From contig JAOSKM010000001.1 in NCBI GenBank assembly GCA_027493625.1, positions 1,331,489 to 1,395,488 of the forward strand: a DNA stretch of 64,000 nt. The letters are read 5' to 3'. Below the pieces are notes generated by a model. It saw nothing but the letters and a program-made list of their open reading frames with translations, ran no database searches and was not told where the DNA came from. This document shows, in pieces, positions 10,179 through 18,943 of the stretch (positions are counted from its first letter, which is position 1; each line of letters starts with the position of its first letter). Origin of the DNA: Planctomycetota bacterium. GTDB lineage: Bacteria > Planctomycetota > UBA8742 > UBA2392. Position numbers and translations under genes: made by a program.

Positions 10179-11378
10179 ATGAACAAGGTGGTGATGGCAT
10201 ACTCGGGCGGCGTGGACACAACCGCCGCCCTGCACTGGCTGAAGCGCGTGCGCGGGCTGAAGGTGGTCGCGCTCGCGTTGAACATCGGCCAGGGCGGCGA
10301 CTTCGACGATGTCGCCGAGCGCGCCATCGAGGCCGGGGCCGACTCCGTGCACGCCATCGACCGCCGCCGCACATTCGTGAAACAGTACTGCTTCAAGGCG
10401 CTCAAGGCCGGCGCGCGTTACGAGAACTCGTACTACCTTTCGGCCGCGTTGTCGCGCCCGTTGATCGCCACCGAGATGGTGGCCCTGGCGCGCGATGAAG
10501 GCGCCCGCTTCGTGGCGCACGGCGCGCCGCCCAAGGGCAACGACCAGTTCCGCTTCGAGTGCGCGGTGGCGGCGCTTGACCCGAACATAAGCACCATCGC
10601 GCCCATGCGCGAGTGGGGCCTGAACACGCGCGAGGAAGTGGTCGGCTACCTGAAGCAGAACCGCCTGCCCATGGCGGAAGGCGTCACGCGCGAGTACTCC
10701 AGCGACCGCAACATCTGGGGCGTGCGCAGCAGTGCCGGCGAGCTGGAAGATCCCAACCAGCCCGCGCCCGAACACATCTTCCAGATCACCAGCCCGCTCG
10801 AGAAAACGCCTGACACGCCGGAAGAGGTCGAGATCAAGTTCCACCAGGGCGAGCCCGTGGCGATCAACGGCAAGAAGTTCCAGGCCGTCGAGCTGGTCGA
10901 GGAACTCGAGCGCATCGCCGGCAGGCACGGCATCGGGCGCGTCGACACGGTCGAGGACCGCATCCTGGGCTTCAAGAGCCGCGAGGTTTACGAGGCGCCC
11001 GCGGCGCACGTGCTGCACGTCGCGCACGACGAGCTCGAGAAGCTGACCATGGACGCCGAGTTCATGGAGTTCAAGCCGCTGCTGGCCGCGCGCTACGCGA
11101 AGCTGGTGTACGACAGCCAGTGGTTCACCAAGCTGCGCGAGAGCATGGACGCCTTCTTCCGCGAGAGCCAGGAATACGTCACCGGCACCGTGAAACTCAA
11201 GCTGTTCAAGGGCGCCGTGCACGTGCTGGGCCGCCACAGTGAATTCAGCATCTATGACAGCGAGGCCTCGCGCCGCCACCAGGTCGGCGGCATCCCCGCC
11301 GCCAGCGTAGCCGGCTACCTCGAGCTGCGCCGCCTGAACCAGCTGACCCACGCCTTCAAACAGCGGCCGAAGTTCTGA
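10179..11378 (+). CDS. argG: Argininosuccinate synthase
   Basis: Joins citrulline and aspartate using ATP (to AMP and PPi), the penultimate step of arginine synthesis. 399 residues, the usual length. The N-terminal PP-loop reads AYSGGVDTTAAL (most family members have GGLDTS). Other family segments: GNDQFRFE near residue 125, APMREW near 145, and SSDRNIWG with SAGELEDP near 170-190. The start is set by the promoter spacing rather than a ribosome-binding site. No other arginine gene is nearby. Its TGA is followed directly by inverted-repeat element D. Confidence 0.95.
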   Translation: MNKVVMAYSGGVDTTAALHWLKRVRGLKVVALALNIGQGGDFDDVAERAIEAGADSVHAIDRRRTFVKQYCFKALKAGARYENSYYLSAALSRPLIATEMVALARDEGARFVAHGAPPKGNDQFRFECAVAALDPNISTIAPMREWGLNTREEVVGYLKQNRLPMAEGVTREYSSDRNIWGVRSSAGELEDPNQPAPEHIFQITSPLEKTPDTPEEVEIKFHQGEPVAINGKKFQAVELVEELERIAGRHGIGRVDTVEDRILGFKSREVYEAPAAHVLHVAHDELEKLTMDAEFMEFKPLLAARYAKLVYDSQWFTKLRESMDAFFRESQEYVTGTVKLKLFKGAVHVLGRHSEFSIYDSEASRRHQVGGIPAASVAGYLELRRLNQLTHAFKQRPKF

Positions 11379-11629
11379 TCAGGGTTCAGGGTTCAGGTTT
11401 CAGGTGTCAGGGGAACGGCAAGGAGAGAACTTACCGATCTCTGCTACTACTCCTGAAGTCGAACCAGACTTCTGATGAAAAGCAACCGCGGTAAACCACG
11501 AAGGACCACCAAGGGCCACGAAGAACGGCAGGCCATGCTTTCCTTCGTCGTCCTTCGTGGCCCTTCGTGTTTAACGCGCTTTTGCAGTTGTCATTAATCC
11601 CCTGAAACCTGAAACCTGTAACCTGACAC
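11379..11629. repeat. Nested inverted-repeat element D (heptamers outside, nonamers inside)
   Basis: It fills the whole gap between two convergent stop codons. Outer arms: about five TTCAGGT-type 7-bp units at 11379-11413, answered by inverted units at 11599-11629. Inner arms: CCACGAAGG-type 9-bp units at 11491-11525 and their inverse at 11541-11575. There is no coding potential. This is the best example of the family. Confidence 0.85.
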
Positions 11630-12517
11630 CTATCCTATCAGCCCGCCGGTGGCGAGTGCTCGGAACAGCTCCGGGCCGATTTCCTGGTCGCTGCTTACCT
11701 CGAGCAACACCACGCCGCTGGTGCGACAGAACTCCGACCAGTCGTTGCGGTAGCCTTCCAGCATCTGCAGGTAACGCCTGAGAGTGGGCCGGTCGAGACT
11801 AAGCGACGCCTCCGTGCCCGTCTCCGCGTCGATGAAGGTGAACTCGCCGCGCACGGTGGGGTCGGTCTCTTCGGGTGCCAGCACCATCAGCAGGTAGACC
11901 TCGGTGCCCGCGGCCCGGCAGGCGCGCAGGGCCGGGCGGATCTCGTCAACATCGTAGCCGTCCGTCAGCACCACCAGCGATTTGCGCCGCGGCCCCGCCA
12001 GCGCGCTGCGCCGGATCGCTTCCCCCAGCGTGCTGCGACCGTCGGGCACGATTTCATCCAGCACACGCAGCACGCGCCCGATGTCGTTACGGCCGGAAAG
12101 CCTCACGGGCTCCAGCGGCTTCTCGTTGGCAAATCGCCACAGCGCGGGCGTGGCGTGCAGCAGCGCGATCTGCGTCAGGCAGCAGCCGACGCGCGCGGCC
12201 GTGAGGTACTTGCTGGGTTCGCCGAAATCCATGCTGGCGCTGGTGTCGATGATGATCTCCAGCGGCAGGGTTTCCTCGGCGGCATACAGGCGGATCAGCA
12301 TGGTGTCGAGGCGCGCCAGCGCGTGCCAGTCCAGGCGGCGCAGGTCGTCGCCGTGGACGTACTGGCGGTGGTCGGCGTACTCGGCGCTGCTGCCCTTGCG
12401 GCGCGAGCGGCGCTCGCCCCGGATGCCCGATGAAGTCAGCGTGCGCACGGCCAGCTCGAATCGCGTAAGCGACTCGAGCAGCTTGCCGTCAAACACGTCG
12501 GAGACTTTCTCCGGCAT
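11630..12517 (-). CDS. DUF58 / VWA-like domain protein
   Basis: DUF58 family protein with a von Willebrand A-like fold. Key segments: GERRSRRKGSSAEYADHRQYVHGDD near residue 35 (typical DUF58 signature), DWHALARLD, then the MIDAS-like DTSASMDFGEPSKY near 92 (DxSxS) and VVLTDGYD near 185. Such proteins usually accompany a MoxR AAA ATPase; none is seen here. There are no membrane segments, unlike many family members. The start MPEKVSD (12515-12517) is chosen because the longer frame extends into repeat element E. Confidence 0.85.
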   Translation of the reverse strand: MPEKVSDVFDGKLLESLTRFELAVRTLTSSGIRGERRSRRKGSSAEYADHRQYVHGDDLRRLDWHALARLDTMLIRLYAAEETLPLEIIIDTSASMDFGEPSKYLTAARVGCCLTQIALLHATPALWRFANEKPLEPVRLSGRNDIGRVLRVLDEIVPDGRSTLGEAIRRSALAGPRRKSLVVLTDGYDVDEIRPALRACRAAGTEVYLLMVLAPEETDPTVRGEFTFIDAETGTEASLSLDRPTLRRYLQMLEGYRNDWSEFCRTSGVVLLEVSSDQEIGPELFRALATGGLIG

Positions 12518-12535
12518 CCATGCACTCACTGATTT

Positions 12536-12616
12536 GGAACCACGGGTAAACACGGATAAACACACACACACCGCACTATCGGCCTCCGTGTTTATCCGTG
12601 TTCATCCGTGGTTCCC
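12536..12616. repeat. Inverted-repeat element E (CACGGATAAA units)
   Basis: The left arm (12536-12562) and right arm (12585-12616) are inverted copies built of about 10-bp CACGGATAAA/CCACGGATGAA units. The right arm encodes the last nine residues and the stop codon of rlmN. Confidence 0.8.
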
Positions 12617-13647
12617 ACACTCGCGCTTTCCAGTTTCAGGCGCAACTGGCCGCAGGCGGCCTGTACCCGGCGGCCGCGCCTGCGTCGCACGTGCACGTTT
12701 ACGCCTGCTTTCTGCAGCACCTCGGTGAAGGCGTTCACGGCCTCGGTACTGGGCGCATCGAGGCCCGAGCCTTCCACCGGGTTCATTGGTATCAGGTTCA
12801 CGTTGGCGCGCGGGAAGTCTTTCACCAGCGCCGCCAGTTTCTCGGCCGTGGCTATGTCGTCGTTCTTGCCTCCCACCAGCGTGTACTCGAAGGTGACCTC
12901 GCGGCGGGTTTTCTCGAAGTAGTACTTCGCGGCGTCCAGGATCTCGGCCAGGCCCGCGTTGGTCGGTATCAGCGCGCTGCGCGACTCGTCATCCACGCCG
13001 TGCAGGCTGATCGCCAGGTTGAACTGAAAACCCTGCTCAGCCAGCTCGCGTATGCGCTTGGGCAGGCCCACGGTGCTGACCGTGACGCGCCGCGCCCCGA
13101 AGTTGAAGGCCCAGTCGGCGTTCAGAATGGTCAGCGCCTTCAGCAGGTTGTCGAAGTTATGCAGTGGCTCGCCCATGCCCATCACCACCACGTTGGTGAG
13201 CCAGTCCGGCTTCATCACCTCATACAGGTGGTAGAATTCTTCCAGGATTTCGCCCGCCGTCAGGTGGCGCTTCAGGCCCAGCTGGCCCGAGGCGCAGAAG
13301 CGGCAGCCCATGGCGCAGCCCGCCTGGGTGGAGATGCAGGCGGTGGTGCGCTCGTCTTCGCGCATCAGCACGGCCTCTACCACCAGGCCGTCGTGCAGCC
13401 GGATGCCCAGCTTGGTGGTGCCTTCGCCGCTGTCCTCGCGGGCGATCACGCTTGAGGTCAGAAGGCTGTAATTTTCGGCCAGCTTCGCGCGCAGCTCTTT
13501 CGACAGGTTGGTCATGGCGTCGAAGTTCAGTTCGCGCTTGGCGTACAGCCACTGGGCGAGCTGTCCCGCCTGGAATGGCTTGCCGCCGCAGGCCGTGACG
13601 GCCTCGCGCAGCTCATCCAGGTTCATGCCGATCAGCGACTGCTTCAT
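12592..13647 (-). CDS. rlmN: Dual-specificity RNA methyltransferase RlmN
   Basis: Radical SAM enzyme that methylates C2 of A2503 in 23S rRNA (and A37 in some tRNAs). 351 residues. The iron-sulfur motif CAMGCRFC lies near residue 110, the GMGEPL motif near 155, and the second catalytic cysteine in AACGQL near the C-terminus. The start has no Shine-Dalgarno sequence but TACCAT 6 bases upstream. The final residues (SVGTTDEHG) and stop are encoded by the arm of inverted repeat E, so the C-terminal tail appears to have been supplied by the repeat. Confidence 0.96.
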   Translation of the reverse strand: MKQSLIGMNLDELREAVTACGGKPFQAGQLAQWLYAKRELNFDAMTNLSKELRAKLAENYSLLTSSVIAREDSGEGTTKLGIRLHDGLVVEAVLMREDERTTACISTQAGCAMGCRFCASGQLGLKRHLTAGEILEEFYHLYEVMKPDWLTNVVVMGMGEPLHNFDNLLKALTILNADWAFNFGARRVTVSTVGLPKRIRELAEQGFQFNLAISLHGVDDESRSALIPTNAGLAEILDAAKYYFEKTRREVTFEYTLVGGKNDDIATAEKLAALVKDFPRANVNLIPMNPVEGSGLDAPSTEAVNAFTEVLQKAGVNVHVRRRRGRRVQAACGQLRLKLESASVGTTDEHG

Positions 13648-13653
13648 GGCGGC

Positions 13654-13659
13654 ATGGTA
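13654..13659 (-). promoter_or_regulatory. -10 element of rlmN, predicted leaderless start
   Basis: On the minus strand TACCAT is followed by 6 bases and then the rlmN ATG. No Shine-Dalgarno sequence is present. Confidence 0.45.
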
Positions 13660-13689
13660 GCAGCAGCGTCACGGATGCGGCAGACACGG

Positions 13690-14311
13690 CTAGCCCGGCG
13701 TCAGCAGCGTGAACGCCACGGTTCCGTATACGCGGGAGTCCTGCACCTGCAGCTTGCCCACCTGTTGCGGGATGGTCAGCCCGGCGGGGGTGGCCGATGG
13801 CGATGATGGTTTTCTCGTCCAGCAGCGGCGAATCCGGCAGGCCCTGCAGCCAGGGCCAGAAGGGACCGCGGGCGTCTTCGATCATGGCGTGGGGCGGATC
13901 CAGCAGCACGATGCCGGCCGGGGTGTGGGGCAGGCGCGGCGCGCCGGGTTTGACCAGGTCGAAGATGCTGCCGCGAAGCAGGCTGCTGCGCTGGCGCAGG
14001 CCCAAGGCGTCGAGGTTGGCCTGCACCACGCGGGCGTGGGCGCCGTTCTTTTCGACGAACACGCAGTAGTCGGCGCCCTGCGACAGCGCCTCGATACCCA
14101 GCAGGCCGGAGCCGGCAAAGCAGTCCCACACGGTCGCGCCTTTCAGCCGGTCGCGCAGCAGGTTGAACAGCGCCATGCGCGTGCGATTCAGCATGGGGCG
14201 CACGCCGCCGGTCTGCGGGCACTCGATCACGCGGCCGCGCAACGCGCCGCTGCTGATGCGGATCTCGCCGCCGGGTGCTTCAGGATCGCGCTTGGGTGTG
14301 TGTCGGGGCAT
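13690..14311 (-). CDS. rsmD: 16S rRNA (guanine966-N2)-methyltransferase RsmD (frameshifted)
   Basis: SAM-dependent methyltransferase for G966 of 16S rRNA. Start MPRHTPKRD. The family signatures are ISSGALRGRVIECP, VRPMLNRTRMALFNLL, the SAM-binding DCFAGSGLLGIEALSQGA, and the catalytic LLDPPH (NPPY-type). After IAIGHP the frame is lost at the G5 run 13786-13790. Removing one base gives AGLTIPQQVGKLQVQD followed by SRVYGTVAFTLL, the expected final strands, and a TAG at 13690-13692. Without the correction the frame runs on into rlmN. Confidence 0.9.
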
Positions 14312-14325
14312 GAGTTGTCTTGTGT

Positions 14326-14425
14326 GCCGGGTCCCGTGTGGCGGGTCTACAGGACTGGGCATTTGGTCTACTGTGTGCGTCGATCTGAGCTTAACCGGGA
14401 CTCCAGACCCGGGACACGAGACGCG
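14326..14425. repeat. Imperfect inverted repeat F (GGGTCCCGTGT type)
   Basis: GCCGGGTCCCGTGTGGCGGGTCT on the left and AGACCCGGGACACGAGACGCG on the right pair imperfectly across about 50 bases. It lies between rsmD and the stop of the AsmA-like gene. The motif is related to element C. Confidence 0.55.
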
Positions 14426-14427
14426 CC

Positions 14428-17400
14428 TTACGGCCCCTTTGGCCGTTTCGGGAACTCGTCTTCGTCCAGGTCCTCGGCGGTGAGGCTGAAGGGCTGCACG
14501 TCCGGCTTGTTGAGCGTGCCGGTAACGAACAGCGGGAACAGGATCTGCTTCAGCAGGTCCAGCACGTCCTGCACCAGCGGAATGCCGATCGGCGAGCGCG
14601 GGGCAAGCGTGAAGAACAGCTTCATGCGCATCAGGGAGGTGTCGTACATGATGTAGTTCTCCTCGTCGCCGCCGAAGGTCTCGACCCGCGCGGCGTCGGA
14701 CACGAAGTCCATCTCGCGTATGGTGATGCGGTCCTGCCCCAGCCAGAAGAAAACGTGGCCCTCGTCGAAGTTCGCCTCGTTGCCGGTGACGGCCGCGATC
14801 TGGCTGAACAGCGGCACCTCCAGCAGCTTGGCGGTGTTGCGGGCGGGGTCTTCCGACTTGCGGTTGAAGGGCTGCACGTCGACGCGCCCGCGCCCGATCT
14901 GGCCGAAGCGGTCCGGCTGCGAATGGAACTTCAACTCGGCGTCGAGCGCGCCCACGAGTTCACCGGCGGTGGGGAATGCCATGCGGCCGAGTTGCCCGAG
15001 GTCCGCGGCGCGGATCTCGATTTCGCCGGAGTAGTCCTCGGCCTGGATGCCGAAGCGCCCCTCCAGCCAGCCGTCGTAGAAGCGCCCGCGCAGGTTGGGG
15101 AACTCGACGCGATCGTTGAAGTACTGCACGGCGGTGGTGACGTCATTGAAGCGGGCGTCCTTGAAGAACACCTCCTTCACGAACACGCTGCCGTTCTGCC
15201 GGCTGTTTTCTCCCTCGAATACGCCTTCCATGTCGAAGCGCGCGGTCATGTCGTCGAAGTGCAGGCCCAGCTCGATGTCAGTCTGGAAGATATCGAGCGA
15301 AAGCTGGTAGCGCATGTAGTCGCCCAGGCCGGCAAGCTGCAGGTCGATGTCGAAGCTGCCCCGCGGGTTCAGCTTGACCATCATGCCGCGCAACGCCTCG
15401 GGAAGCGCGCGGCGCAGGTCCGGGCTCTGGAAAGTCAGCTCGCGCGCGCTGGCGCTGATCGACCAGCCCTCCGTTTCGCTGTAGCTGGCGTTGTGCACGG
15501 TGACCCGCCCGCCCTCGGCGCGGCCTTCCACGCGGCGCAGGCTGACATCGGTGCGGTCCACCAGCACGGAGCCGTACAGGCCCTCGATCAGGAACGGGAA
15601 ATTCTCGAACTTCACGCTGCTGCCTTCCAGCATGATCTCGAACTGCCAGTCCATTTCGCCCCAGGCGTCCGCGATCAGCCGCCCCGAGGTACCCACCGTG
15701 CCGCCCAGGTTCAGCTTTTCCGCGAACTCCACCAGCGCGGGTGTCCGGTCGGAACCCGGGTCCTGCAGCATGCGTGTGAACGCGGTCAGCATGGCCGAGT
15801 CAACCGGCACGCGAGCGGCCTCGATGTGCAGGTCCATGATCGGCGGCGGGGTTTCCTCGCCCTCGGGCGTCTCGTCCAGCGAAACCAATACCTGCCCGTT
15901 GATGGTGATGCGGCTGGGGTCGGTCTGGCCCGGCAGTTCGCTGCCGCGCCCGCTGAATTCGCGGATCACGATATCGGCCCATTGCTCGGTGACGCTGGCA
16001 AACAGCCGCCCGGTGACGTAGCTGAGCGTGTACGGGAAGCGGTCGAACGACATGCTGCCGCTGCGGTCGCCGGCGCCCGCGATGAACGTGACGTCAACCT
16101 CGGTGAAGTCGGGTTCGGATTCACTGCGCCGGCCGCTGACCTCAAACCGCACGTAGCCGATGGGGTTGAAGCGCTTCAGCACGGCCGACAACTCGCGCGG
16201 CAGCACGTCGGTGAAATCCGGCCGCAGCTGGAAGTCGTCGGACTCGACGGCAAAGGCGGGCACGTCGCCGCCGCGGTAGTCCAGGCTGAGGGTAACCGGG
16301 CTGCCCAGCAGCTTGCCGCGCATGTTGCTGAGCAGCACGCGGTCCTGGTTGCCGTCAATCCGCACGGTACCCGCGATCTCGCGGAAGCGCGCGGGCTGGT
16401 CGGCCGTGGGGAACTGGTATTGCGCGACGATATCCCTGGCGGTGAGCGTGAAGTCGTAGCTGACGTCCTTGTCGCCGGTGGGCTCGACCACCACGCTGGC
16501 GCGCTGGATGTCCACTTTGCCGGCGGGCGCGAACTGGTCCACGACCTCGCGAATGTTGTCGGGCATGCGCGACTTGATGTCCGAGTTGAAGTCCAGCCCC
16601 TCGCTCTGGAACTCGAGGCGCAGCCTGGCCTGCTCACCGGGATTGCGCGCTTCCTCGTAGATGGCGTAGACCCACAGCCGTTCTCCGATCGTTTTCAGCG
16701 TGCCGGTCAGCCCGCGCTTGTCCCAGGCCTGGATGCCGCCGGCCGGGTCCAGCCCCAGCATGTCCATCTCTTCGGTGGTGTAGCCCCGCACGATGTAGCG
16801 TGCCGGGGCGTTGGGAGTGGTAATGCCCTCGACTACGCCGAAGGCGTTGTGCAGCGGGATGGGGAAAGCGGCGCCCTTCTGCTCGGGCAGCCCGACGTAC
16901 GCCGCCGTGGCGTCGTGGATGAACACCTTCCAGTGCAGGTCCTGGGCCAGCCGCGACTTGCCGGTGACCGGGTCTCGCCCCTTCATCTCCTGCTCCAGTC
17001 GCAACTGGAAGTCAGCCAGGCCCATGGGCGTGAAGGCGCGGCAGATGAAGGGCAGCACTTCGTCAATCTCCGGGTAGAGCGTGCCTCCGCGCCAGGGCGG
17101 CGGGCCCTGCCACTCCGGGTAACCGGCCGCGTCCGGGCCGCTGCCGGCGGCGGCCCACGCCTGCATCAGCCGCGCCCACTCTTCCTCGCTGTAGGGCTCT
17201 CCGGTGACCCAGTCTTTCAGGTTGTCGGGCTGCAGCCTCTCGGGCAGCAGCGCCAGGCGGAACTTTTCGTCCACCAGCAGGTTGCGGATGTCCACGTCCA
17301 CCTGCAGCAGCTCGTTGTTGGTTCCCACGGCATCCACACGCGCGTTGACGCGCACGTCGGCGCCGTCGCGCCGCCCGATCGCGTCCACCGTGATGTTGTT

Positions 17401-18435
17401 GTTGCGCACCTTGATGTCAGCCGTCACGTCCGTCACCGAAAGCGGGAAGCCGATGAAGCAGATCGAACCCTGCCGGGCCTCGATGTCGGCCGAGAACTGC
17501 AGCGGCTTGCCGGGCTCGATTTCCAGGCGCCCGTTGAGCGTGGTACTGGCGGTGATCTGGAACTGCTCGACGGTCTCGCGCACGTCCTCGGCCAGCACGG
17601 CGGCGTAGGCGCGGTCAACCTGGATCGGCTTGTCGGGCTCGTTGCGGAACAGCACGTCCACATGCTGGTCGCGGCGGCTGATGCTGCCGCCCACGCTGAA
17701 CTGGCCGAACTGCCGCGAAAACAGGCTGCCCTGGATGTCAAAGGTGTCTGCCTGTACCTGGCTGGGCAGCAGGCTGAGGCTGGTAAGGTCCATGGCGTAC
17801 CAGTCGCTGCCGGTACCAAGTGACTCGGGAGGAACCAGGATGCCGTCAGCGCGCAGGTTCACGCTGCAGGTGCCCTGGGTGATGATCTCGGGCAGGGAGG
17901 GCACCTCGCCGCCCGCGCCCTCGCCGCTCAGGAACAGATCGGCATCGAGCCAGTCGCCCTTATGGATGTTGAAATGCAGCACCAGCCCCTCGTCCAGCTT
18001 CACCGAGGTGACAGGCAACTCCGGCAGCCGCTTGAGGTCGTAATCGATCTGCACCTTGGGGATGCTCAGGAAATCGTACTCGAGCGGCGTCCCGCGCGGG
18101 TGAGCGGTGGCGCCGCCCTTGCGCGTGACGCGCAGGTCGTAGTAGGTGATGCTGCCGGTCAGCGTAACGCTGGGGCCGGTGAAGGCGGTGCGGGATTCGT
18201 TCCAGCTGACCTCGGCGTTGGCGGTGTTGAACACCCGGGCCGTGACCTCGTGCATCAGCTTGTTGCCGCTGGCGCTGTTGGCAGCGGCCTGCAGCGCCAC
18301 GAAGGGCAGCACGAACAGGATCAGGAACAGCAGCAGCACGATGCGGAAGAAGCCGCGCCGGATCACGCGTCCCAGCCCGGCGCGCACCAGCCCGCGCGTG
18401 CGGGCGAACACCGAAGTGCCTTTGGTCGAAGCCAT
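14428..18435 (-). CDS. Giant AsmA/TamB-like envelope protein
   Basis: 1335 residues: one N-terminal membrane anchor (IVLLLFLILFVLPFVALQAA, about 31-50), then a very long periplasmic region made almost entirely of beta-strands. The C-terminal segment resembles the AsmA C-terminal region (DRITIREMDFVSDAARVE, then LAPRSPIGIPLVQDVLDL and a proximal LFPLFVTGTL), as in YhdP-type proteins. This family forms elongated grooves that carry phospholipids between inner and outer membrane. It stands alone with no obvious operon partner. The family is inferred from architecture and C-terminal motifs. Confidence 0.8.
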   Translation of the reverse strand: MASTKGTSVFARTRGLVRAGLGRVIRRGFFRIVLLLFLILFVLPFVALQAAANSASGNKLMHEVTARVFNTANAEVSWNESRTAFTGPSVTLTGSITYYDLRVTRKGGATAHPRGTPLEYDFLSIPKVQIDYDLKRLPELPVTSVKLDEGLVLHFNIHKGDWLDADLFLSGEGAGGEVPSLPEIITQGTCSVNLRADGILVPPESLGTGSDWYAMDLTSLSLLPSQVQADTFDIQGSLFSRQFGQFSVGGSISRRDQHVDVLFRNEPDKPIQVDRAYAAVLAEDVRETVEQFQITASTTLNGRLEIEPGKPLQFSADIEARQGSICFIGFPLSVTDVTADIKVRNNNITVDAIGRRDGADVRVNARVDAVGTNNELLQVDVDIRNLLVDEKFRLALLPERLQPDNLKDWVTGEPYSEEEWARLMQAWAAAGSGPDAAGYPEWQGPPPWRGGTLYPEIDEVLPFICRAFTPMGLADFQLRLEQEMKGRDPVTGKSRLAQDLHWKVFIHDATAAYVGLPEQKGAAFPIPLHNAFGVVEGITTPNAPARYIVRGYTTEEMDMLGLDPAGGIQAWDKRGLTGTLKTIGERLWVYAIYEEARNPGEQARLRLEFQSEGLDFNSDIKSRMPDNIREVVDQFAPAGKVDIQRASVVVEPTGDKDVSYDFTLTARDIVAQYQFPTADQPARFREIAGTVRIDGNQDRVLLSNMRGKLLGSPVTLSLDYRGGDVPAFAVESDDFQLRPDFTDVLPRELSAVLKRFNPIGYVRFEVSGRRSESEPDFTEVDVTFIAGAGDRSGSMSFDRFPYTLSYVTGRLFASVTEQWADIVIREFSGRGSELPGQTDPSRITINGQVLVSLDETPEGEETPPPIMDLHIEAARVPVDSAMLTAFTRMLQDPGSDRTPALVEFAEKLNLGGTVGTSGRLIADAWGEMDWQFEIMLEGSSVKFENFPFLIEGLYGSVLVDRTDVSLRRVEGRAEGGRVTVHNASYSETEGWSISASARELTFQSPDLRRALPEALRGMMVKLNPRGSFDIDLQLAGLGDYMRYQLSLDIFQTDIELGLHFDDMTARFDMEGVFEGENSRQNGSVFVKEVFFKDARFNDVTTAVQYFNDRVEFPNLRGRFYDGWLEGRFGIQAEDYSGEIEIRAADLGQLGRMAFPTAGELVGALDAELKFHSQPDRFGQIGRGRVDVQPFNRKSEDPARNTAKLLEVPLFSQIAAVTGNEANFDEGHVFFWLGQDRITIREMDFVSDAARVETFGGDEENYIMYDTSLMRMKLFFTLAPRSPIGIPLVQDVLDLLKQILFPLFVTGTLNKPDVQPFSLTAEDLDEDEFPKRPKGP

Positions 18436-18943
18436 TGGCTCCAGAGTCCAGACTCATCGCCCCGGTGTCAACGGGCAGAGTGCCGTGTCGCAGTCTACGG
18501 ACACCAGGACAGGCCCTGGTACAGCGTCGGGCAAGTTCTCCGCCAGTTGCACCTGTCCTGAAATGTAACCGCGAAGCACCGCCAAGGGCCGCGAAGTCGC
18601 AGGATTCGGCGGTTCTGCGCGGTTGCAGCCTGTTTCCAACTGCAACCAGGCCGCGAAAACACCAAAGCACAAAACAGCTGCACACGAAAACTCCGGGCAA
18701 CTTTTTTGTGGCGTTACCTTTTGTGTTTTCGTGCTTTTGTGGCCTGTCACCTCGAAGCTCGCAAAGAACTGCGGGGCGGCGCGAAGATACTCCGTGTGCT
18801 CTGCCCTCTCTCGCTATCGCCGGGTCTTCAGCGCGCAAGCTGCGCTCCGCGGCAGTTGCAGTGCTTCGCGGTCCTTGGCGGCTCTTCGCGGTGACTGCGA
18901 CGTTCGACACCTTCAACTGTCGCGGGACTTCATTGACGGCGTA
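18436..18943. repeat. 508-base gap with nested inverted-repeat element G
   Basis: No gene. Outer arms 18567-18603 and 18862-18905 are inverted copies of 9-bp CCGCGAAG-type units. Inner arms 18648-18675 and 18713-18745 are inverted copies of CACGAAAACACAAA-type units. The layout repeats that of element D with different unit sequences. Confidence 0.8.

Noticed and set aside
11379..11629. tRNA or insertion-sequence remnant in the argG-DUF58 gap
   Set aside because: No cloverleaf, CCA end or T-loop motif, no transposase fragment and no target-site duplication. Only the nested repeats are seen.
14755..17823. 1022-codon open frame on the plus strand opposite the AsmA-like gene
   Set aside because: It is antisense to a well-supported gene, and its composition (Ala, Gly, His, Val, Gln runs) is that of a shadow frame in GC-rich DNA. 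No domain, ribosome-binding site or signal is visible.
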